Assembly (NCBI RefSeq): GCF_014656055.1
Contig: NZ_BNBR01000002.1
Span: 1,057,164 to 1,121,163, forward strand
Direction of reading: 5' to 3'
DNA: 64,000 nt
From: Streptomyces griseosporeus
GTDB lineage: Bacteria > Actinomycetota > Actinomycetes > Streptomycetales > Streptomycetaceae
Shown: in pieces, positions 16,776 through 25,996 of the stretch
Position numbering within the stretch: position 1 is the first letter of the stretch
Layout of the letters: each line of letters opens with the position of its first letter
Made by a program: the position numbers and the translations under genes
The notes under the pieces: generated by a model
What the model saw: the letters and a program-made list of their open reading frames with translations, nothing else
What the model was told of the DNA's origin: nothing
Databases searched by the model: none

Positions 16776-18386
16776 CTACGGCTTCGGCGTGGCGTGCGGC
16801 GCGCAGGTCACGTCCGCGTTGTCCAGCTCACCGGTGAGCAGGTAGGCCTCGACCCGGTTGTTGATGCAGGGGTTGACCAGACCGGTGACGCCGTGGGAGC
16901 CCGCGTCCTTCTCGGTGATGAGGCGGGAGCCCTTGAAGCGGTGGTGCAGCTCGACGGCACCGCCGTAGGGGGTGGCCGCGTCGCGCGTGGACTGCACGAT
17001 GAGCACCGGCGGCAGACCCTTGTTCGTCCGGACGTCCACCGGGTTCTGCTGCTTGACCGGCCAGGTCGCGCAGGGCAGGTTCATCCAGGCGTTGGCCCAG
17101 GTCATGAACGGGTGGTCCTTGTGCAGCCGGGTGTTGTCGCGGTCCCACTTCTTCCAGCCGGTGGGCCACTTGGCGTCGGTGCACTCGACGGCCGTGTAGA
17201 CGGCGTTGCCGTTCTCGCTGGCGATGTTGCCCGCGGTGTCCGACAGGTCGGGGGCGGCGGCGTCGACGAGGGCCTGGGTGTCACCGGCGACGTACTTGCT
17301 GAAGACGGTGGCGACCGGCACCCACGAGGAGTCGTAGTACGGGGCGCTCTGGAAGAAGGAGATCAGCTCGGCCGGGCCGACGACCCCGCCGATCGGGTTC
17401 TTCTTCGCGGCGGCGCGCAGCTCCAGCCACTTGGCCTGGACGGCGTCGCGCGTGGTGCCCAGGTGGAAGGTGGCGTCGTTCTGGGCGACCCAGTCCTGCC
17501 AGTCCTTCCAGCGGCCCTCGAAGGCGACGTCCTGGTCGAGGTTGGCCTGGTACCAGATCTTCTCCCGCGACGGGTCGACGACGCTGTCGACGATCATGCG
17601 CCGCACGTGTCCGGGGAAGAGGGTGCCGTAGACCGCGCCCAGGTAGGTGCCGTAGGAGACGCCCAGGTAGTTGAGCTTCTTCTCGCCGAGGGCGGCGCGG
17701 ATGACGTCGAGGTCGCGCGCGGTGTTCGCCGTCGTCATGTGCGGCAGCATCCAGCCGCTGCGCTCGTAGCAGCCGTCGGCGTACTCGCGGGCGAGCTTGC
17801 GCTGGGCGAGCTTGTCGGCCTCGGAGTCGGGCACCGGGTCGAGCTTGGGCGCCTTGACGAACTCCTGCGGGTCGATGCAGGAGATGGGCGTGGAGTGGCC
17901 GACGCCGCGCGGGTCGAAGCCCACGAAGTCGTACGCCTTGGAGGTGTTGACCCACAGCGGGTTCTTGGTGGTGACCCGGCGCGGGAAGCGCAGGCCCGAA
18001 CCACCGGGTCCGCCCGGGTTGTAGATGAGGGCGCCCTGGCGCTCGTCCTTGGTCCCGGTGCTGCCGATGCGGTCCACGGCGAGCTTGATCTGCTTGCCGT
18101 AGGGCTTGGCGTAGTCGAGCGGGACGGTGACCCAGCCGCACTGGATCGGCTTCTCCAGGCCCCAGTCGGCAGGACAGTCCTGCCAGGTGATGCCGGTCTT
18201 GGCGGCCCGCGCCGCGGCGATCGCGGCGCCGCGCGCCTGCGGGTCCTGCGAGGTGCGGCCGCTGGCGCTCGCGGTCGGCGCGACGACCGCGCCGGCTATG
18301 AGCGCCGCGGCGGCGAGCGCGCCGGCCGAGCCGAGCGCCGCCGTACGCCTCTTCGGTCTGCTGTCAAGCAAGTGGGCTCTCCCCAT
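16776..18386 (-). CDS. Secreted alpha/beta-hydrolase, tripeptidyl aminopeptidase (Tap/SlpD) family
   Basis: This exported serine peptidase has 536 residues. The N-terminus is a signal peptide (basic RPKRRT, hydrophobic GSAGALAAAALIAGAVVA, then a TASASG cleavage region). The mature part is an alpha/beta hydrolase: oxyanion region YNPGGPGGSG, nucleophile Ser in GVSYGTYLG, catalytic Asp in QSTRDAATPY and His in AGSHGVTG. This matches Streptomyces tripeptidyl aminopeptidases, which cut tripeptides from free N-termini outside the cell. Several cysteines probably form disulphides. It lies downstream of ureD on the same strand, with a 114-base gap likely to carry its own promoter. Confidence 0.9.
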   Translation of the reverse strand: MGRAHLLDSRPKRRTAALGSAGALAAAALIAGAVVAPTASASGRTSQDPQARGAAIAAARAAKTGITWQDCPADWGLEKPIQCGWVTVPLDYAKPYGKQIKLAVDRIGSTGTKDERQGALIYNPGGPGGSGLRFPRRVTTKNPLWVNTSKAYDFVGFDPRGVGHSTPISCIDPQEFVKAPKLDPVPDSEADKLAQRKLAREYADGCYERSGWMLPHMTTANTARDLDVIRAALGEKKLNYLGVSYGTYLGAVYGTLFPGHVRRMIVDSVVDPSREKIWYQANLDQDVAFEGRWKDWQDWVAQNDATFHLGTTRDAVQAKWLELRAAAKKNPIGGVVGPAELISFFQSAPYYDSSWVPVATVFSKYVAGDTQALVDAAAPDLSDTAGNIASENGNAVYTAVECTDAKWPTGWKKWDRDNTRLHKDHPFMTWANAWMNLPCATWPVKQQNPVDVRTNKGLPPVLIVQSTRDAATPYGGAVELHHRFKGSRLITEKDAGSHGVTGLVNPCINNRVEAYLLTGELDNADVTCAPHATPKP

Positions 18387-18500
18387 ACCTAGTTGTGACA
18401 GGTACGGGGATCCTTGCTGCTGTGAGGCGGCTGAGAACAGGTCTGGCCGCCCTTCTTTGCCAATCCGATAACCGGATGATCCGACGCGCTCAGCGAACCG

Positions 18501-19265
18501 TCACCCGATCGCCGCGAGTCCCTCGTCCAGCAGCCGCCGCAGCCGCAGCCCGTCCGCCGCCACGGCGCTCACGAGCGCGGCTGGTCCGGCGAGCGGCATG
18601 ACGACACACAGATCGCCGATCCGCCCGGCGGCGACCGGCCGCTCACCGAACTCGGGCCGTACGACGACGACCTGCCCGACGGCGCGGTGCCCGGCCAGCA
18701 CGGCGGGCCCGTCCCAGCCGCCCGGCGCGCCCGGCCCGCAGGCCACTTCCTGATCCAGCACGCACAGCCCCCCGGTACGCACAGTGAGACGACTGACCAG
18801 CCGCCCGGGTTCCTCCCCCGCCCTCCCCAGCACCTGTTCCTCGCGCAGCACGAGCCGCCCGCCGGGCGCGACGTCGACGTCGGTGCGCACACGCAGATCG
18901 CTCCCGCGGACGGAGATCAGCGGTTCGGGCAGCCAGCACAACTCCGCCCGGTCGGCGACGCGCACCCGCACGTCATAGCGGGCCTCGCTCTTGCTCTGCC
19001 CCGGCAGCGCGAGGGTGGCGGCGGCGGACTGCACCCGCAGCCGGGCCCCGGTGTCCGCCTCGGCCTCCACCTCGAAGCGGTCTCCGCCGAGCGGGCCGCT
19101 CATGGCGCCGACGAGCACGACCCGCGCCTCGTCACCGCCGGCCCGCGTCCGCCGCAGCGCGAGCGGCCCGTCGCTCTCCAGGACGGGGAGGAAGGTGCCG
19201 CCCGGCGCCCGGTGCCGGGCGAGGATCCGCGCGCGGGCCCGCACCCCGCCGCCGGCGGTGGTCAC
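18501..19265 (-). CDS. ureD: Urease accessory protein UreD
   Basis: UreD (UreH) acts with UreF and UreG as the scaffold that delivers nickel to the urease active site. The 254-residue protein begins at GTG 19265, overlapping the ureG stop by four bases (GTGA). It has the beta-rich UreD fold signature [15 protein letters not shown], then [19 protein letters not shown] and [13 protein letters not shown]. It is less conserved than the other urease genes, but its position at the end of the cluster and its length fit. The C-terminus carries [20 protein letters not shown]. Confidence 0.9.
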   Translation of the reverse strand: MTTAGGGVRARARILARHRAPGGTFLPVLESDGPLALRRTRAGGDEARVVLVGAMSGPLGGDRFEVEAEADTGARLRVQSAAATLALPGQSKSEARYDVRVRVADRAELCWLPEPLISVRGSDLRVRTDVDVAPGGRLVLREEQVLGRAGEEPGRLVSRLTVRTGGLCVLDQEVACGPGAPGGWDGPAVLAGHRAVGQVVVVRPEFGERPVAAGRIGDLCVVMPLAGPAALVSAVAADGLRLRRLLDEGLAAIG

Positions 19266-19939
19266 GCCGTCCACGCGGCGAGCCGGGCCCGCACCCAGTC
19301 GGCGACGTCCGTGACGCCGCGCTCGCTGCGCAACGACTGGAAGACGACGGGCAGTCCGTCGCGCTGCGCCTTGGCGTCGGCGGCCATCCGGCCGAGGTCG
19401 GAGCCGACGTACGGCGCGAGGTCGGTCTTGTTGACGACCAGCAGGTCGGCCGTGGTCACGCCCGGCCCGCCCTTGCGCGGGATGTCGTCGCCTCCGGCGA
19501 CGTCGATGACGAAGATCTGCGCGTCGACGAGCCCCTTGGAGAAGGTGGCGGTGAGGTTGTCCCCACCGGACTCCACGAGCACGAGGTCCAGCGGCCCGAC
19601 CTCGTCCTCCAGGTCCTCCACCGCCTCCAGGTTGGCGGAGATGTCGTCCCGGATCGCGGTGTGCGGACAGGCGCCCGTCTCGACGGCACTGATCCGCTCG
19701 GGCGGCAGCACGGCCTCCCGCAGCAGGAACTCGGCGTCCTCGCGCGTGTAGATGTCGTTGGTCACGACGGCCAGCGACAACTCGTCCCGCAGCACGCGGC
19801 ACAGGGCGGCAACGGTGGCGGTCTTCCCGGACCCCACGGGCCCCCCGAGCCCGATCCGAAGGGCCCGCCGCCTCCCGTCGGGCCGCCGGGCGTCGGCACT
19901 GAGGGCGGTGGAGGAGGCGTGGGGGTGGTCGAGGTGCAT
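19262..19939 (-). CDS. ureG: Urease accessory GTPase UreG
   Basis: UreG is the GTPase that drives nickel insertion into apo-urease. The 225-residue protein has a His-containing N-terminus ([10 protein letters not shown]), the P-loop [30 protein letters not shown], the nickel-binding GACPHT (Cys-Pro-His), [15 protein letters not shown], and the guanine-specific [15 protein letters not shown] 19939 is chosen since the P-loop lies about 38 residues in, as usual for actinobacterial UreG. A 103-base gap separates it from ureF, and ureD overlaps its stop. Confidence 0.96.
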   Translation of the reverse strand: MHLDHPHASSTALSADARRPDGRRRALRIGLGGPVGSGKTATVAALCRVLRDELSLAVVTNDIYTREDAEFLLREAVLPPERISAVETGACPHTAIRDDISANLEAVEDLEDEVGPLDLVLVESGGDNLTATFSKGLVDAQIFVIDVAGGDDIPRKGGPGVTTADLLVVNKTDLAPYVGSDLGRMAADAKAQRDGLPVVFQSLRSERGVTDVADWVRARLAAWTA

Positions 19940-20042
19940 GGGGGTGGTCCTTTCGGGTGGGGGTGGGTGTGGCACGTGTTGGGGGTGATTTACCGCTGCG
20001 ACTCCTCCGGCGACCGGGACGGGTGGGTGGACCGGCACCCCC

Positions 20043-20717
20043 CTACGACGCGAACAACCGCACCGCCCACCCCGCATGCACCTCCGCCCCGATCTCCAGC
20101 ACCGGCGCCCCCGCCGCCGGCAACGCCCCGCACCCCTCCCCCCGTACTCGCCCCGCCGCCTCCACGGCCGCGTCGGCGACGAGGTCCACCTCCGGCGCCA
20201 GCCGGGCCAGCACGCCCGTCGCGGCGAAGGGATCCAGGCTCAGCAACCGCACGGTCGCCGTGGCCGCCCCGCTCACGCTCTCGTACGCCGCGCAGTGCGC
20301 CGCGTCCTCCGCCCCCAGCCCCGCCGCCCGCGCCGCGAGTCCGAGCACGACCGGCTGATGGGCGCCCTTGGGGAACTCCCGGGCGAGGGCGTCGAGTTCG
20401 TCCGAGGGCCAGGTGGCCCGCGCGGCCCTGGTCAGCTGCCGCCCCAGCTTGCGCGCGGCGGCCCGCAGGGCGGGCGACGGGGTCCGGGCGTCGGCGGCCG
20501 CGTCCAGCTCCCGCGCCGGCACCCCGAGCGCGGCCGCCGCCGCGAGGGAGGCCGCGACGAGTCCGGCCGTGTGCAGCCGCCCCCGGCAGAAGTCCTCCAG
20601 GTCGGCGGCCCCGGTGATCCGTCCGGCCTTGACGGCCTCCTCGGCTCCGCCGGAGTGCGCGTGGCCGCCGGCGGGGAACCGACCGTCCGCCAGGACCAGA
20701 AGTGCTGCTCGTGACAT
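20043..20717 (-). CDS. ureF: Urease accessory protein UreF
   Basis: UreF is an all-helical activator that bridges UreD and UreG during urease maturation. The 224-residue protein starts [24 protein letters not shown], matching the family's conserved LLQLxDSxFPxGxxxHSxG start, and ends with the usual short hydrophobic stretch ([11 protein letters not shown]). The middle is Ala-rich and variable, as is normal. A 74-base gap filled by a 14-bp tandem repeat separates it from ureC. No ureE gene is present, so UreG or another protein must hold the nickel. Confidence 0.93.
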   Translation of the reverse strand: MSRAALLVLADGRFPAGGHAHSGGAEEAVKAGRITGAADLEDFCRGRLHTAGLVAASLAAAAALGVPARELDAAADARTPSPALRAAARKLGRQLTRAARATWPSDELDALAREFPKGAHQPVVLGLAARAAGLGAEDAAHCAAYESVSGAATATVRLLSLDPFAATGVLARLAPEVDLVADAAVEAAGRVRGEGCGALPAAGAPVLEIGAEVHAGWAVRLFAS

Positions 20718-20736
20718 GAGGAAACCGCACCACCGT

Positions 20737-20800
20737 CAGAAAGTGACCGCCAGAAAGAGACGGCCAGAAAGAGACCGTCAGAAAGGGACCCTCAGAAGAG
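20737..20800. repeat. 14-bp tandem repeat between ureC and ureF
   Basis: The core CAGAA(AG) recurs at 20737, 20751, 20765, 20779 and 20793, an exact 14-base period over five copies with slight variation between copies. The last copy runs into the ureC stop codon. It fills almost the whole ureC-ureF gap. Slipped-strand duplication is the simplest origin. Confidence 0.85.
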
Positions 20801-22513
20801 GAAGTACCGCTGCGCCATCGGCAGCTCCGCCGCCGGCGTCGCCTCGACCAGCTCACCGTCGATGTGGACGGCGAAGCTGTCGGGGTCCACCCGTACGTCG
20901 GGCCGCGCGTCGTTCTCGCGCATGTCGGCCTTGGTGACCCGCCGCGTCGACTCGATGGGCACGAACCGCTTGCCGACGGCCAGCCGTTCCGCGAGCCCGT
21001 CCTCGACGGCGAGCGGGGCGACGAAGTTGACGGAGTTCGAGGCGGGCGCCCGCCCGATCGCCCCGTACATCGGCCGGGGCAGGACCGGCTGCGGCGTCGG
21101 GATGGAGGCGTTGGCGTCGCCCATCTGCGCGTAGGCGATCTGCCCGCCCTTGAGCACGAGGAGCGGCTTGACGCCGAAGAACGCCGGTTCCCACAGCACG
21201 AGGTCGGCGAGCTTGCCGCTCTCCACCGACCCGATCTCCCGGGCGAGTCCCTGCGCGAGCGCGGGGTTGATCGTGTACTTGGCGACGTAGCGCCGTACCC
21301 GCCGGTTGTCCGCCCGCCCGTCCCCGGGCAGGGCGCCGCGCCGCCGCTTCATCACGTGGGCGGTCTGCCAGGTCCGCAGGATCACCTCACCGACCCGCCC
21401 CATGGCCTGGGAGTCGCTCGAGATGATCGAGATCGCCCCGAGGTCGTGCAGGATGTCCTCCGCGCCGATCGTCGTCGGCCGGATCCGGGACTCGGCGAAG
21501 GCGAGGTCCTCCGGCACCGCCGGGTTGAGGTGGTGGCACACCATCAGCATGTCGAGGTGTTCCTCGGCGGTGTTGACGGTGAACGGCCGGGTCGGGTTGG
21601 TGGAGCTGGGCAGGACGTTCGACTGGGAGACGACGGTCATGATGTCCGGCGCGTGCCCGCCGCCCGCGCCCTCGGTGTGGTACGAGTGGATGCCCCGTCC
21701 GGCGATCGCGGCGAGGGTGTCCTGCACGAACCCGGCCTCGTTCAGCGTGTCCGTGTGGATGGCGACCTGGATGCCCGTGCGGTCGGCGACGGTGAGCGCC
21801 GCGTCGATGACGGCGGGCGTCGAGCCCCAGTCCTCGTGCAGTTTCAGCCCGAGGGCGCCGCCGCGGATCTGGGAGAGCATCGCCTCGTGGGAGACGGTGT
21901 TGCCCTTGCCGAGGAAGCCGATGTTGACCGGGTACTGCTCCATCGCCTCGAACATGCGGGCGAGGTGCCAGGGACCCGGCGTGACCGTCGTGGCCTTGGA
22001 CCCCTCGGCGGGGCCGGTGCCGCCGCCGACGAGGGTCGTGATCCCGGAGGCCAGCGCCTCGTCGGCGACCTGCGGGCAGATGAAGTGGACATGGGCGTCG
22101 ATGGCCCCGGCGGTCAGGATCCGCCCGTTGCCCGAGATGACCTCGGTCTCGGGGCCGATGACCAGCTCGGGGTGGACGCCGTCCATGGTGTCGGGGTTGC
22201 CCGCCTTGCCGATGCCGGTGATCCGGCCGTCGCGGATGCCGACGTCGGCCTTGACGACACCCCAGTGGTCGACGATCACGGCGCCGGTGATCACGGTGTC
22301 CGGGGTGCCCTCGGCGCGCGTGGCCCGGGACTGGCCCATGGACTCGCGGATGACCTTGCCGCCGCCGAAGACGGCCTCGTCGCCGGCGCGGCCGGGCCCG
22401 CCGGAGCGGTCCTCCTCGATCTCGATCAGCAGGTCGGTGTCGGCGAGCCGGATGCGGTCGCCGGTGGTCGGGCCGAACAGGTCGGCGTAGGCGGCGCGGG
22501 AGATCTCAGGCAT
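20792..22513 (-). CDS. ureC: Urease alpha subunit UreC
   Basis: This is the catalytic subunit of nickel urease, which hydrolyses urea to ammonia and carbamate. The 573-residue length is standard. Nickel ligands are visible: HVH in [12 protein letters not shown], the carbamylated Lys in [13 protein letters not shown], and the His pair in [10 protein letters not shown] and [17 protein letters not shown]. The active-site flap cysteine and histidines lie in [13 protein letters not shown] 22513 is preferred over GTG 22522 because GGAGG lies directly upstream and 573 residues is the family length. It overlaps ureB by eight bases. Confidence 0.98.
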   Translation of the reverse strand: MPEISRAAYADLFGPTTGDRIRLADTDLLIEIEEDRSGGPGRAGDEAVFGGGKVIRESMGQSRATRAEGTPDTVITGAVIVDHWGVVKADVGIRDGRITGIGKAGNPDTMDGVHPELVIGPETEVISGNGRILTAGAIDAHVHFICPQVADEALASGITTLVGGGTGPAEGSKATTVTPGPWHLARMFEAMEQYPVNIGFLGKGNTVSHEAMLSQIRGGALGLKLHEDWGSTPAVIDAALTVADRTGIQVAIHTDTLNEAGFVQDTLAAIAGRGIHSYHTEGAGGGHAPDIMTVVSQSNVLPSSTNPTRPFTVNTAEEHLDMLMVCHHLNPAVPEDLAFAESRIRPTTIGAEDILHDLGAISIISSDSQAMGRVGEVILRTWQTAHVMKRRRGALPGDGRADNRRVRRYVAKYTINPALAQGLAREIGSVESGKLADLVLWEPAFFGVKPLLVLKGGQIAYAQMGDANASIPTPQPVLPRPMYGAIGRAPASNSVNFVAPLAVEDGLAERLAVGKRFVPIESTRRVTKADMRENDARPDVRVDPDSFAVHIDGELVEATPAAELPMAQRYFLF

Positions 22514-22817
22514 CGAGGGCACCTCCGGTCCGCCCGCGCAGTCCGGGCACGATCCGGGCGCCGGTGAGGGGGACGAGTTCGACGTCGACGGGGAGGCCGG
22601 GCTCGAAGCGTACGGCGGTGCCGGCGGCGACGTTGAGCCGCTTGCCGTGGGCCGCGGCGCGGTCGAACTCCAGGCCGGGGTTGGCCTCGGCGAAGTGGTA
22701 ATGGGAGCCGACCTGGACGGGCCGGTCGGCGGTGTTGAGGACGGTGAGCCGGGTGACCTCGCGGCCCTCGTTGAAGGGGACCGGGCCGTCGGCGAAGAGG
22801 ATCTCTCCGGGGATCAT
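22506..22817 (-). CDS. ureB: Urease beta subunit UreB
   Basis: This is the structural beta subunit of urease, 103 residues. It contains the family signature [41 protein letters not shown] and [17 protein letters not shown] 22817 lies 11 bases after the ureA stop, and the ureB end overlaps ureC. The tail is slightly longer than the core domain (RTGGALDA). Separate ureA, ureB and ureC genes are the usual bacterial arrangement. Confidence 0.97.
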   Translation of the reverse strand: MIPGEILFADGPVPFNEGREVTRLTVLNTADRPVQVGSHYHFAEANPGLEFDRAAAHGKRLNVAAGTAVRFEPGLPVDVELVPLTGARIVPGLRGRTGGALDA

Positions 22818-22828
22818 CGGCGGGCCCC

Positions 22829-23131
22829 TCAGACGATCGGCTCGTGGACGGTGACGAGCTTGGTGCCGTCGGGGAAGGTCGCCTCGACCTGGACGTCGTG
22901 GATCATCTCGGGGACGCCGTCCATGACGTCGTCCCGGGTGAGCACTTTGCGGCCGGAGGCCATCAGCTCGGAGACGGTGCGGCCGTCGCGGGCGCCTTCG
23001 AGGATGTGAGAGGTGATCAGGGCGACCGCCTCGGGATGGTTCAGCTTCAGGCCGCGGGCCCGGCGCTTCTCGGCGACGTCGGCCGCCACATGGATCAGCA
23101 GCCTCTCCTGCTCGTGCGGGGTCAGTTGCAC
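22829..23131 (-). CDS. ureA: Urease gamma subunit UreA
   Basis: This is the structural gamma subunit of urease, 100 residues, from GTG 23131. It shows the typical [20 protein letters not shown] start, [15 protein letters not shown], and [20 protein letters not shown] followed by VTVHEPI. Longer in-frame starts upstream are rejected because the family begins at this residue. It heads the leftward ureA-B-C-F-G-D cluster. The 246-base upstream region is the likely promoter and carries a direct repeat. Confidence 0.97.
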   Translation of the reverse strand: MQLTPHEQERLLIHVAADVAEKRRARGLKLNHPEAVALITSHILEGARDGRTVSELMASGRKVLTRDDVMDGVPEMIHDVQVEATFPDGTKLVTVHEPIV

Positions 23132-23222
23132 GTCCCACCTCACATCCTCGCTCCGGACCGTGCGGGGTCCGGTTGCCGCTGCCACCGCGACGGGGATAGG
23201 TGTAACACACAGACAAATGGCT

Positions 23223-23241
23223 CGATCGGGACCGATCGGGA
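23223..23241. promoter_or_regulatory. Direct repeat upstream of the urease cluster
   Basis: CGATCGGGA occurs twice in tandem (23223-23231 and 23233-23241), about 90 bases upstream of the ureA start. No gene lies in 23132-23377. A binding site for a urease regulator is possible, but I see no clear GlnR or Nur box. Confidence 0.35.
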
Positions 23242-23377
23242 GAGAAAAACCCCTGGTGGCGTGGAGGGGCAGGCTAGTTCGCCGGAGTTTCAAAGACGTT
23301 AACCAGGCCTTGATCACCTCATGACCCGCTGCTGGTCTCCCCCATACGCAGTACCGCGCGCGGGCCGGCCGCCCGGA

Positions 23378-23662
23378 TCAGGAGGGGCCGTGCCCCCGGT
23401 GCTCCGCGGCGATGCCGAAGCCGTGACGCTCACGGGCGGCCGGGCCGGAGCCCGTCTCGCGGACGGCGGAGACCGAGCGGATCACCGGCTCCTCCGCGGA
23501 GGAGTCCAGCTCCTCCAGCCGCCGCAGGTCGTCGGCGGAGACGAGGGCGACGAGGGGCTTGCCGTGCCGGGTGACGACGACGCGCTCGCCGCCGTACACC
23601 ACCCGGTTGATCAGGTCGGCCAGCTCGGCCCTGGCTTGCGTCACCGGAATCTCGTAGGCCAT
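23378..23662 (-). CDS. Orphan Phd/YefM-family antitoxin-like protein
   Basis: This 94-residue protein starts with MAYEIPVTQARAELADLINR and continues VVVTRHGKPLVALVSADDLRRLEELD, the DNA-binding N-terminal half of Phd/YefM antitoxins. The C-terminal 35 residues are Ser/Glu/His-rich and probably disordered, where a toxin would normally bind. No RelE, YoeB or Doc-like toxin gene is found on either side: upstream is urease and downstream is a serine protease. It may be a solitary regulator or the remnant of a toxin-antitoxin pair. Confidence 0.85.
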   Translation of the reverse strand: MAYEIPVTQARAELADLINRVVYGGERVVVTRHGKPLVALVSADDLRRLEELDSSAEEPVIRSVSAVRETGSGPAARERHGFGIAAEHRGHGPS

Positions 23663-23693
23663 GCGTCCAGCTTACGGGGCGGTCCCGCGGGGC

Positions 23694-24815
23694 CTACTTG
23701 TTCGACAGCTGGAGCTGGCTGTCCCACTCGTCACCGAACTTGGCGACGTTGCCGGCCTCGTCGGTGGAGCCTTCGTTAACGGTGTACATGCCATGCACGG
23801 GGAGCTTGGATCCGGCGGGCGCGGACTGCAGGACGTCGCAGAGGTCCGCCATCGTGGCCACAGGAGTGTCCTTAACCGCCATGATGACGTCGCCGACCGT
23901 CACCTGAGCCTCGGCCGCCGGCGAGCCGGTCACGACGTTGTACACCAACAGTCCCGTCTTGCCCGCGTCCGTCACGCGCTTCTGGATGTCCGCCACGGTC
24001 TGCTGGTCATCGGGATCCTGGAGGAGAGCGGCAGCGTCCGGATCCTCCAGCGACACGACCTGCCATCCGGGATCGTTCTTCTTCTGCCCGGCGGCCAGGG
24101 GCTTCAGCAGCGAGCGGACATGCCGGCTGCTGAGGGAGTAGAACTGCCCCTGCGCCTTTGGGTTGACGAGGGTGTTCAGGCCCACGACCTTGCTGTCCGA
24201 GTCGAGGAGCGGCCCTCCGGAGTTGCCCGGATTGAGGGTGGCCGAGTGCTGGATGGTGGACGAGAAGTGCGGCTCGGTGGGCGACGGGTCCGCCGGCACG
24301 TTGGGGGACTGGACCGCACCCGAGGTGTAGACGGGCTTCTGCTTCTCCGCATCGCTCTCGAAGGACGCCGGATAGCCGAGGGCCGTGACGTCGTCGCCGG
24401 CCTTGACGTCGTCGCTGTCGCCGAACTCCAGCGCCTTGAGGTCGTCCTGGGGGGTGCTGAGCTTGAGCACAGCGACGTCCTCACACGGATCGCTGCCGAG
24501 GACCTGGACCGGCACCTCGCCCTTGTCCGGAATCGCCACCTTCAGCGCGTCCTCGCCGGCGACGACATGCGCGTTCGTGACGATGAGCCCCTGGTCGGCG
24601 TCGTAGACGAAGCCGCTGCCACCGCCCTTCTTCCCGATGACCTGAACGGTCGCCGGCGCCGCGTTCTCGAAGATTTCCTGAGGCGAGTCGTCCGCCGGGG
24701 CCGCCTGCGCGGCCGTCCCGCCCAGGACCATCGCGATGACCGAGGCGCCGGCGACTGCGGCTCTGGCGTTCCTGCGCACGATACGAGCCCTCCGACGACG
24801 GGCGGCCCGCCCCAC
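23694..24815 (-). CDS. Exported HtrA-like trypsin-fold serine protease with PDZ domain
   Basis: This 373-residue protein has an Arg-rich N-terminus (RRRRARIVRRNARA), a hydrophobic signal or anchor segment to TAAQAAP (about residue 39), then an S1C chymotrypsin-like domain with H83 in VTNAHVVAG, D113 in CEDVAVLKL and S199 in GNSGGPLLD. A PDZ-like domain follows (about 280-350; GSPAAEAQVTVGDVIMAV). HtrA proteases degrade misfolded proteins outside the membrane. GTG 24815 is used as start. It diverges from a clpP paralogue, an unusual pairing of two protein-quality-control genes. Confidence 0.9.
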   Translation of the reverse strand: MGRAARRRRARIVRRNARAAVAGASVIAMVLGGTAAQAAPADDSPQEIFENAAPATVQVIGKKGGGSGFVYDADQGLIVTNAHVVAGEDALKVAIPDKGEVPVQVLGSDPCEDVAVLKLSTPQDDLKALEFGDSDDVKAGDDVTALGYPASFESDAEKQKPVYTSGAVQSPNVPADPSPTEPHFSSTIQHSATLNPGNSGGPLLDSDSKVVGLNTLVNPKAQGQFYSLSSRHVRSLLKPLAAGQKKNDPGWQVVSLEDPDAAALLQDPDDQQTVADIQKRVTDAGKTGLLVYNVVTGSPAAEAQVTVGDVIMAVKDTPVATMADLCDVLQSAPAGSKLPVHGMYTVNEGSTDEAGNVAKFGDEWDSQLQLSNK

Positions 24816-24855
24816 CTCCGGCTCCGCCCGGATGTGATCGTTACTAGATCAGGAT

Positions 24856-24930
24856 ATGTGCGCACATGTTCCCTGTCCTGTCGGAGAACGGGCTCATCCA
24901 CACTCCCACTCGCCTGTACGTCCTGTACGT
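24856..24930. promoter_or_regulatory. Palindrome and tandem repeats between the htrA-like gene and clpP
   Basis: The 140-base divergent gap has a perfect 12-bp palindrome ATGTGCGCACAT (24856-24867), 41 bases from the protease start. It also has two adjacent copies of CCTGTACGT (24913-24921 and 24922-24930) just upstream of clpP, and a T-run follows. The palindrome is a good operator candidate that could serve both genes. It does not match the PopR or ClgR motifs that I know. Confidence 0.5.
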
Positions 24931-24955
24931 TTTTTACAGACGAGAGGGGTAGGCA

Positions 24956-25540
24956 ATGACCCAACCATCGACGACGGACCCGTACGCGAAGCTGCTGGAG
25001 GAACGGATCGTCCTCCTCGGCACGCGGATCGACGACACCGTCGCCAACGACGTGACGGCGCGCTTCGTGTACCTGGAGCACCTGGCCCCGGACCGGGACA
25101 TCGCGCTGTACATCAACTCGCCCGGCGGCTCGTTCAGCGCCATGACGGCGATCTACGACACGATGCGGTACGTCGGTTGCGACGTGGAGACCGTCTGCCT
25201 GGGCCAGGCCGGTTCCACCGCCGCGGTCCTGCTCGCCGCGGGGACGCCGGGCAAGCGGGCCGTGCTGCCGGGCGCGCGCGTGGTGATCCGCCAGCCGGAG
25301 CCGGACGGGCCGGTCGAGGGGCGGGCGAGCGATCTCGCCGTGCGGGCCGGTGAACTGACCCGCCATCGGCGCGTGGTCGAGGAGATCCTGGCCCGGCACA
25401 CCGGGCGGAGCCGGGAGCGGATCGGCGAGGACGCCGAACGGGACACGGTCCTCGACGCGCGGGCCGCGGTGGCGTACGGCCTCGCCGACCGCGTCGTCCC
25501 GAGCCGCAAGGGCACGCCCGCCACGCCGGCAGGGCGGTGA
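24956..25540 (+). CDS. ClpP-family subunit lacking the catalytic histidine
   Basis: This 194-residue protein aligns along its full length with ClpP, the serine peptidase ring of Clp proteases. Handle and oxyanion features are kept (YINSPGGSF), as are the nucleophile S87 in [14 protein letters not shown] and the acid D163 in ERDTV. The normal MIHQP motif reads VIRQP, so the catalytic His is Arg112. The subunit is therefore probably inactive or weakly active alone and may act in mixed rings. GAGAGGGGT precedes the ATG. A small unknown gene follows 7 bases later in the same operon. Streptomyces have several clpP paralogues; the numbering of this one is not known. Confidence 0.88.
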   Translation: MTQPSTTDPYAKLLEERIVLLGTRIDDTVANDVTARFVYLEHLAPDRDIALYINSPGGSFSAMTAIYDTMRYVGCDVETVCLGQAGSTAAVLLAAGTPGKRAVLPGARVVIRQPEPDGPVEGRASDLAVRAGELTRHRRVVEEILARHTGRSRERIGEDAERDTVLDARAAVAYGLADRVVPSRKGTPATPAGR

Positions 25541-25547
25541 GCGGCCG

Positions 25548-25856
25548 GTGCTGCCTCCCGAACTGCCGGCCCTGCCCGCGCTCACACGGGCCGAGGGCGA
25601 GTTGATCGACCGTTACCTGGAGGTGGTCGACCTGCTGGGCCGGATCAACCCGGCGCGCGACGGGCACACCTACAGCGGACTGCGCGCGGCGCAGGCGCTG
25701 GTGGGAAAGGCGGCCGCGTTGCGCGACGCGCTCGCGCTGATGCATCAGCGGGGCGAGACGGAGCTGCACGCGGCCACGCTCGCACGGGCGCTCAGAGTGC
25801 TCGACGGCGAGCGCCGCACGGCGCGTGTCACGGTGCCGTCGCGCTCCGACAGTTGA
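25548..25856 (+). CDS. Small helical protein co-transcribed with the clpP paralogue, unknown function
   Basis: This 102-residue protein begins at GTG 25548, 7 bases after the clpP stop, so the two are almost certainly co-transcribed. The sequence is mostly helical and Ala/Leu-rich: ELIDRYLEVVDLLGRINPARDGHTYSGLRAAQ, then LVGKAAALRDALALMHQRGE and ATLARALRVLDGERR. I do not recognise a family. It has no signal peptide or membrane helix. Tight linkage suggests it works with the ClpP-like subunit, for example as an adaptor or partner, but no motif shows this. Confidence 0.7.
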   Translation: MLPPELPALPALTRAEGELIDRYLEVVDLLGRINPARDGHTYSGLRAAQALVGKAAALRDALALMHQRGETELHAATLARALRVLDGERRTARVTVPSRSDS

Positions 25857-25875
25857 CGTCCCGGCAGCCGCGCCC

Positions 25876-25996
25876 GCTCCGGTCCGTCCGCACGCGCCCG
25901 CCGGAGCCGGGCCGAAACGAGCCGAACGACGGTCCCCCCTGCGGAGTAGCGACGGGTCCTTTTTCCGAGGTGCCGCGGTTGCGCACGCAGGGGGAC
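25876..25996 (+). other. Inverted repeats downstream of the clpP operon
   Basis: GCTCCGG (25876-25882) pairs with CCGGAGC (25901-25907). After it, a 13-bp repeat with one bulged C, CGGTCCCCCCTGCG (25930-25943), pairs with CGCAGGGGGACCG (25984-25996) around a 40-base loop. The first may terminate the clpP operon. The second is of unknown use. They occupy the start of a 544-base gap before the NlpC/P60 gene. Confidence 0.5.

Noticed and set aside
23132..23377. GlnR box upstream of the urease cluster
   Set aside because: No site fits the gTnAc-n6-GaAAc pattern well enough on either strand. Only a direct repeat is reported.
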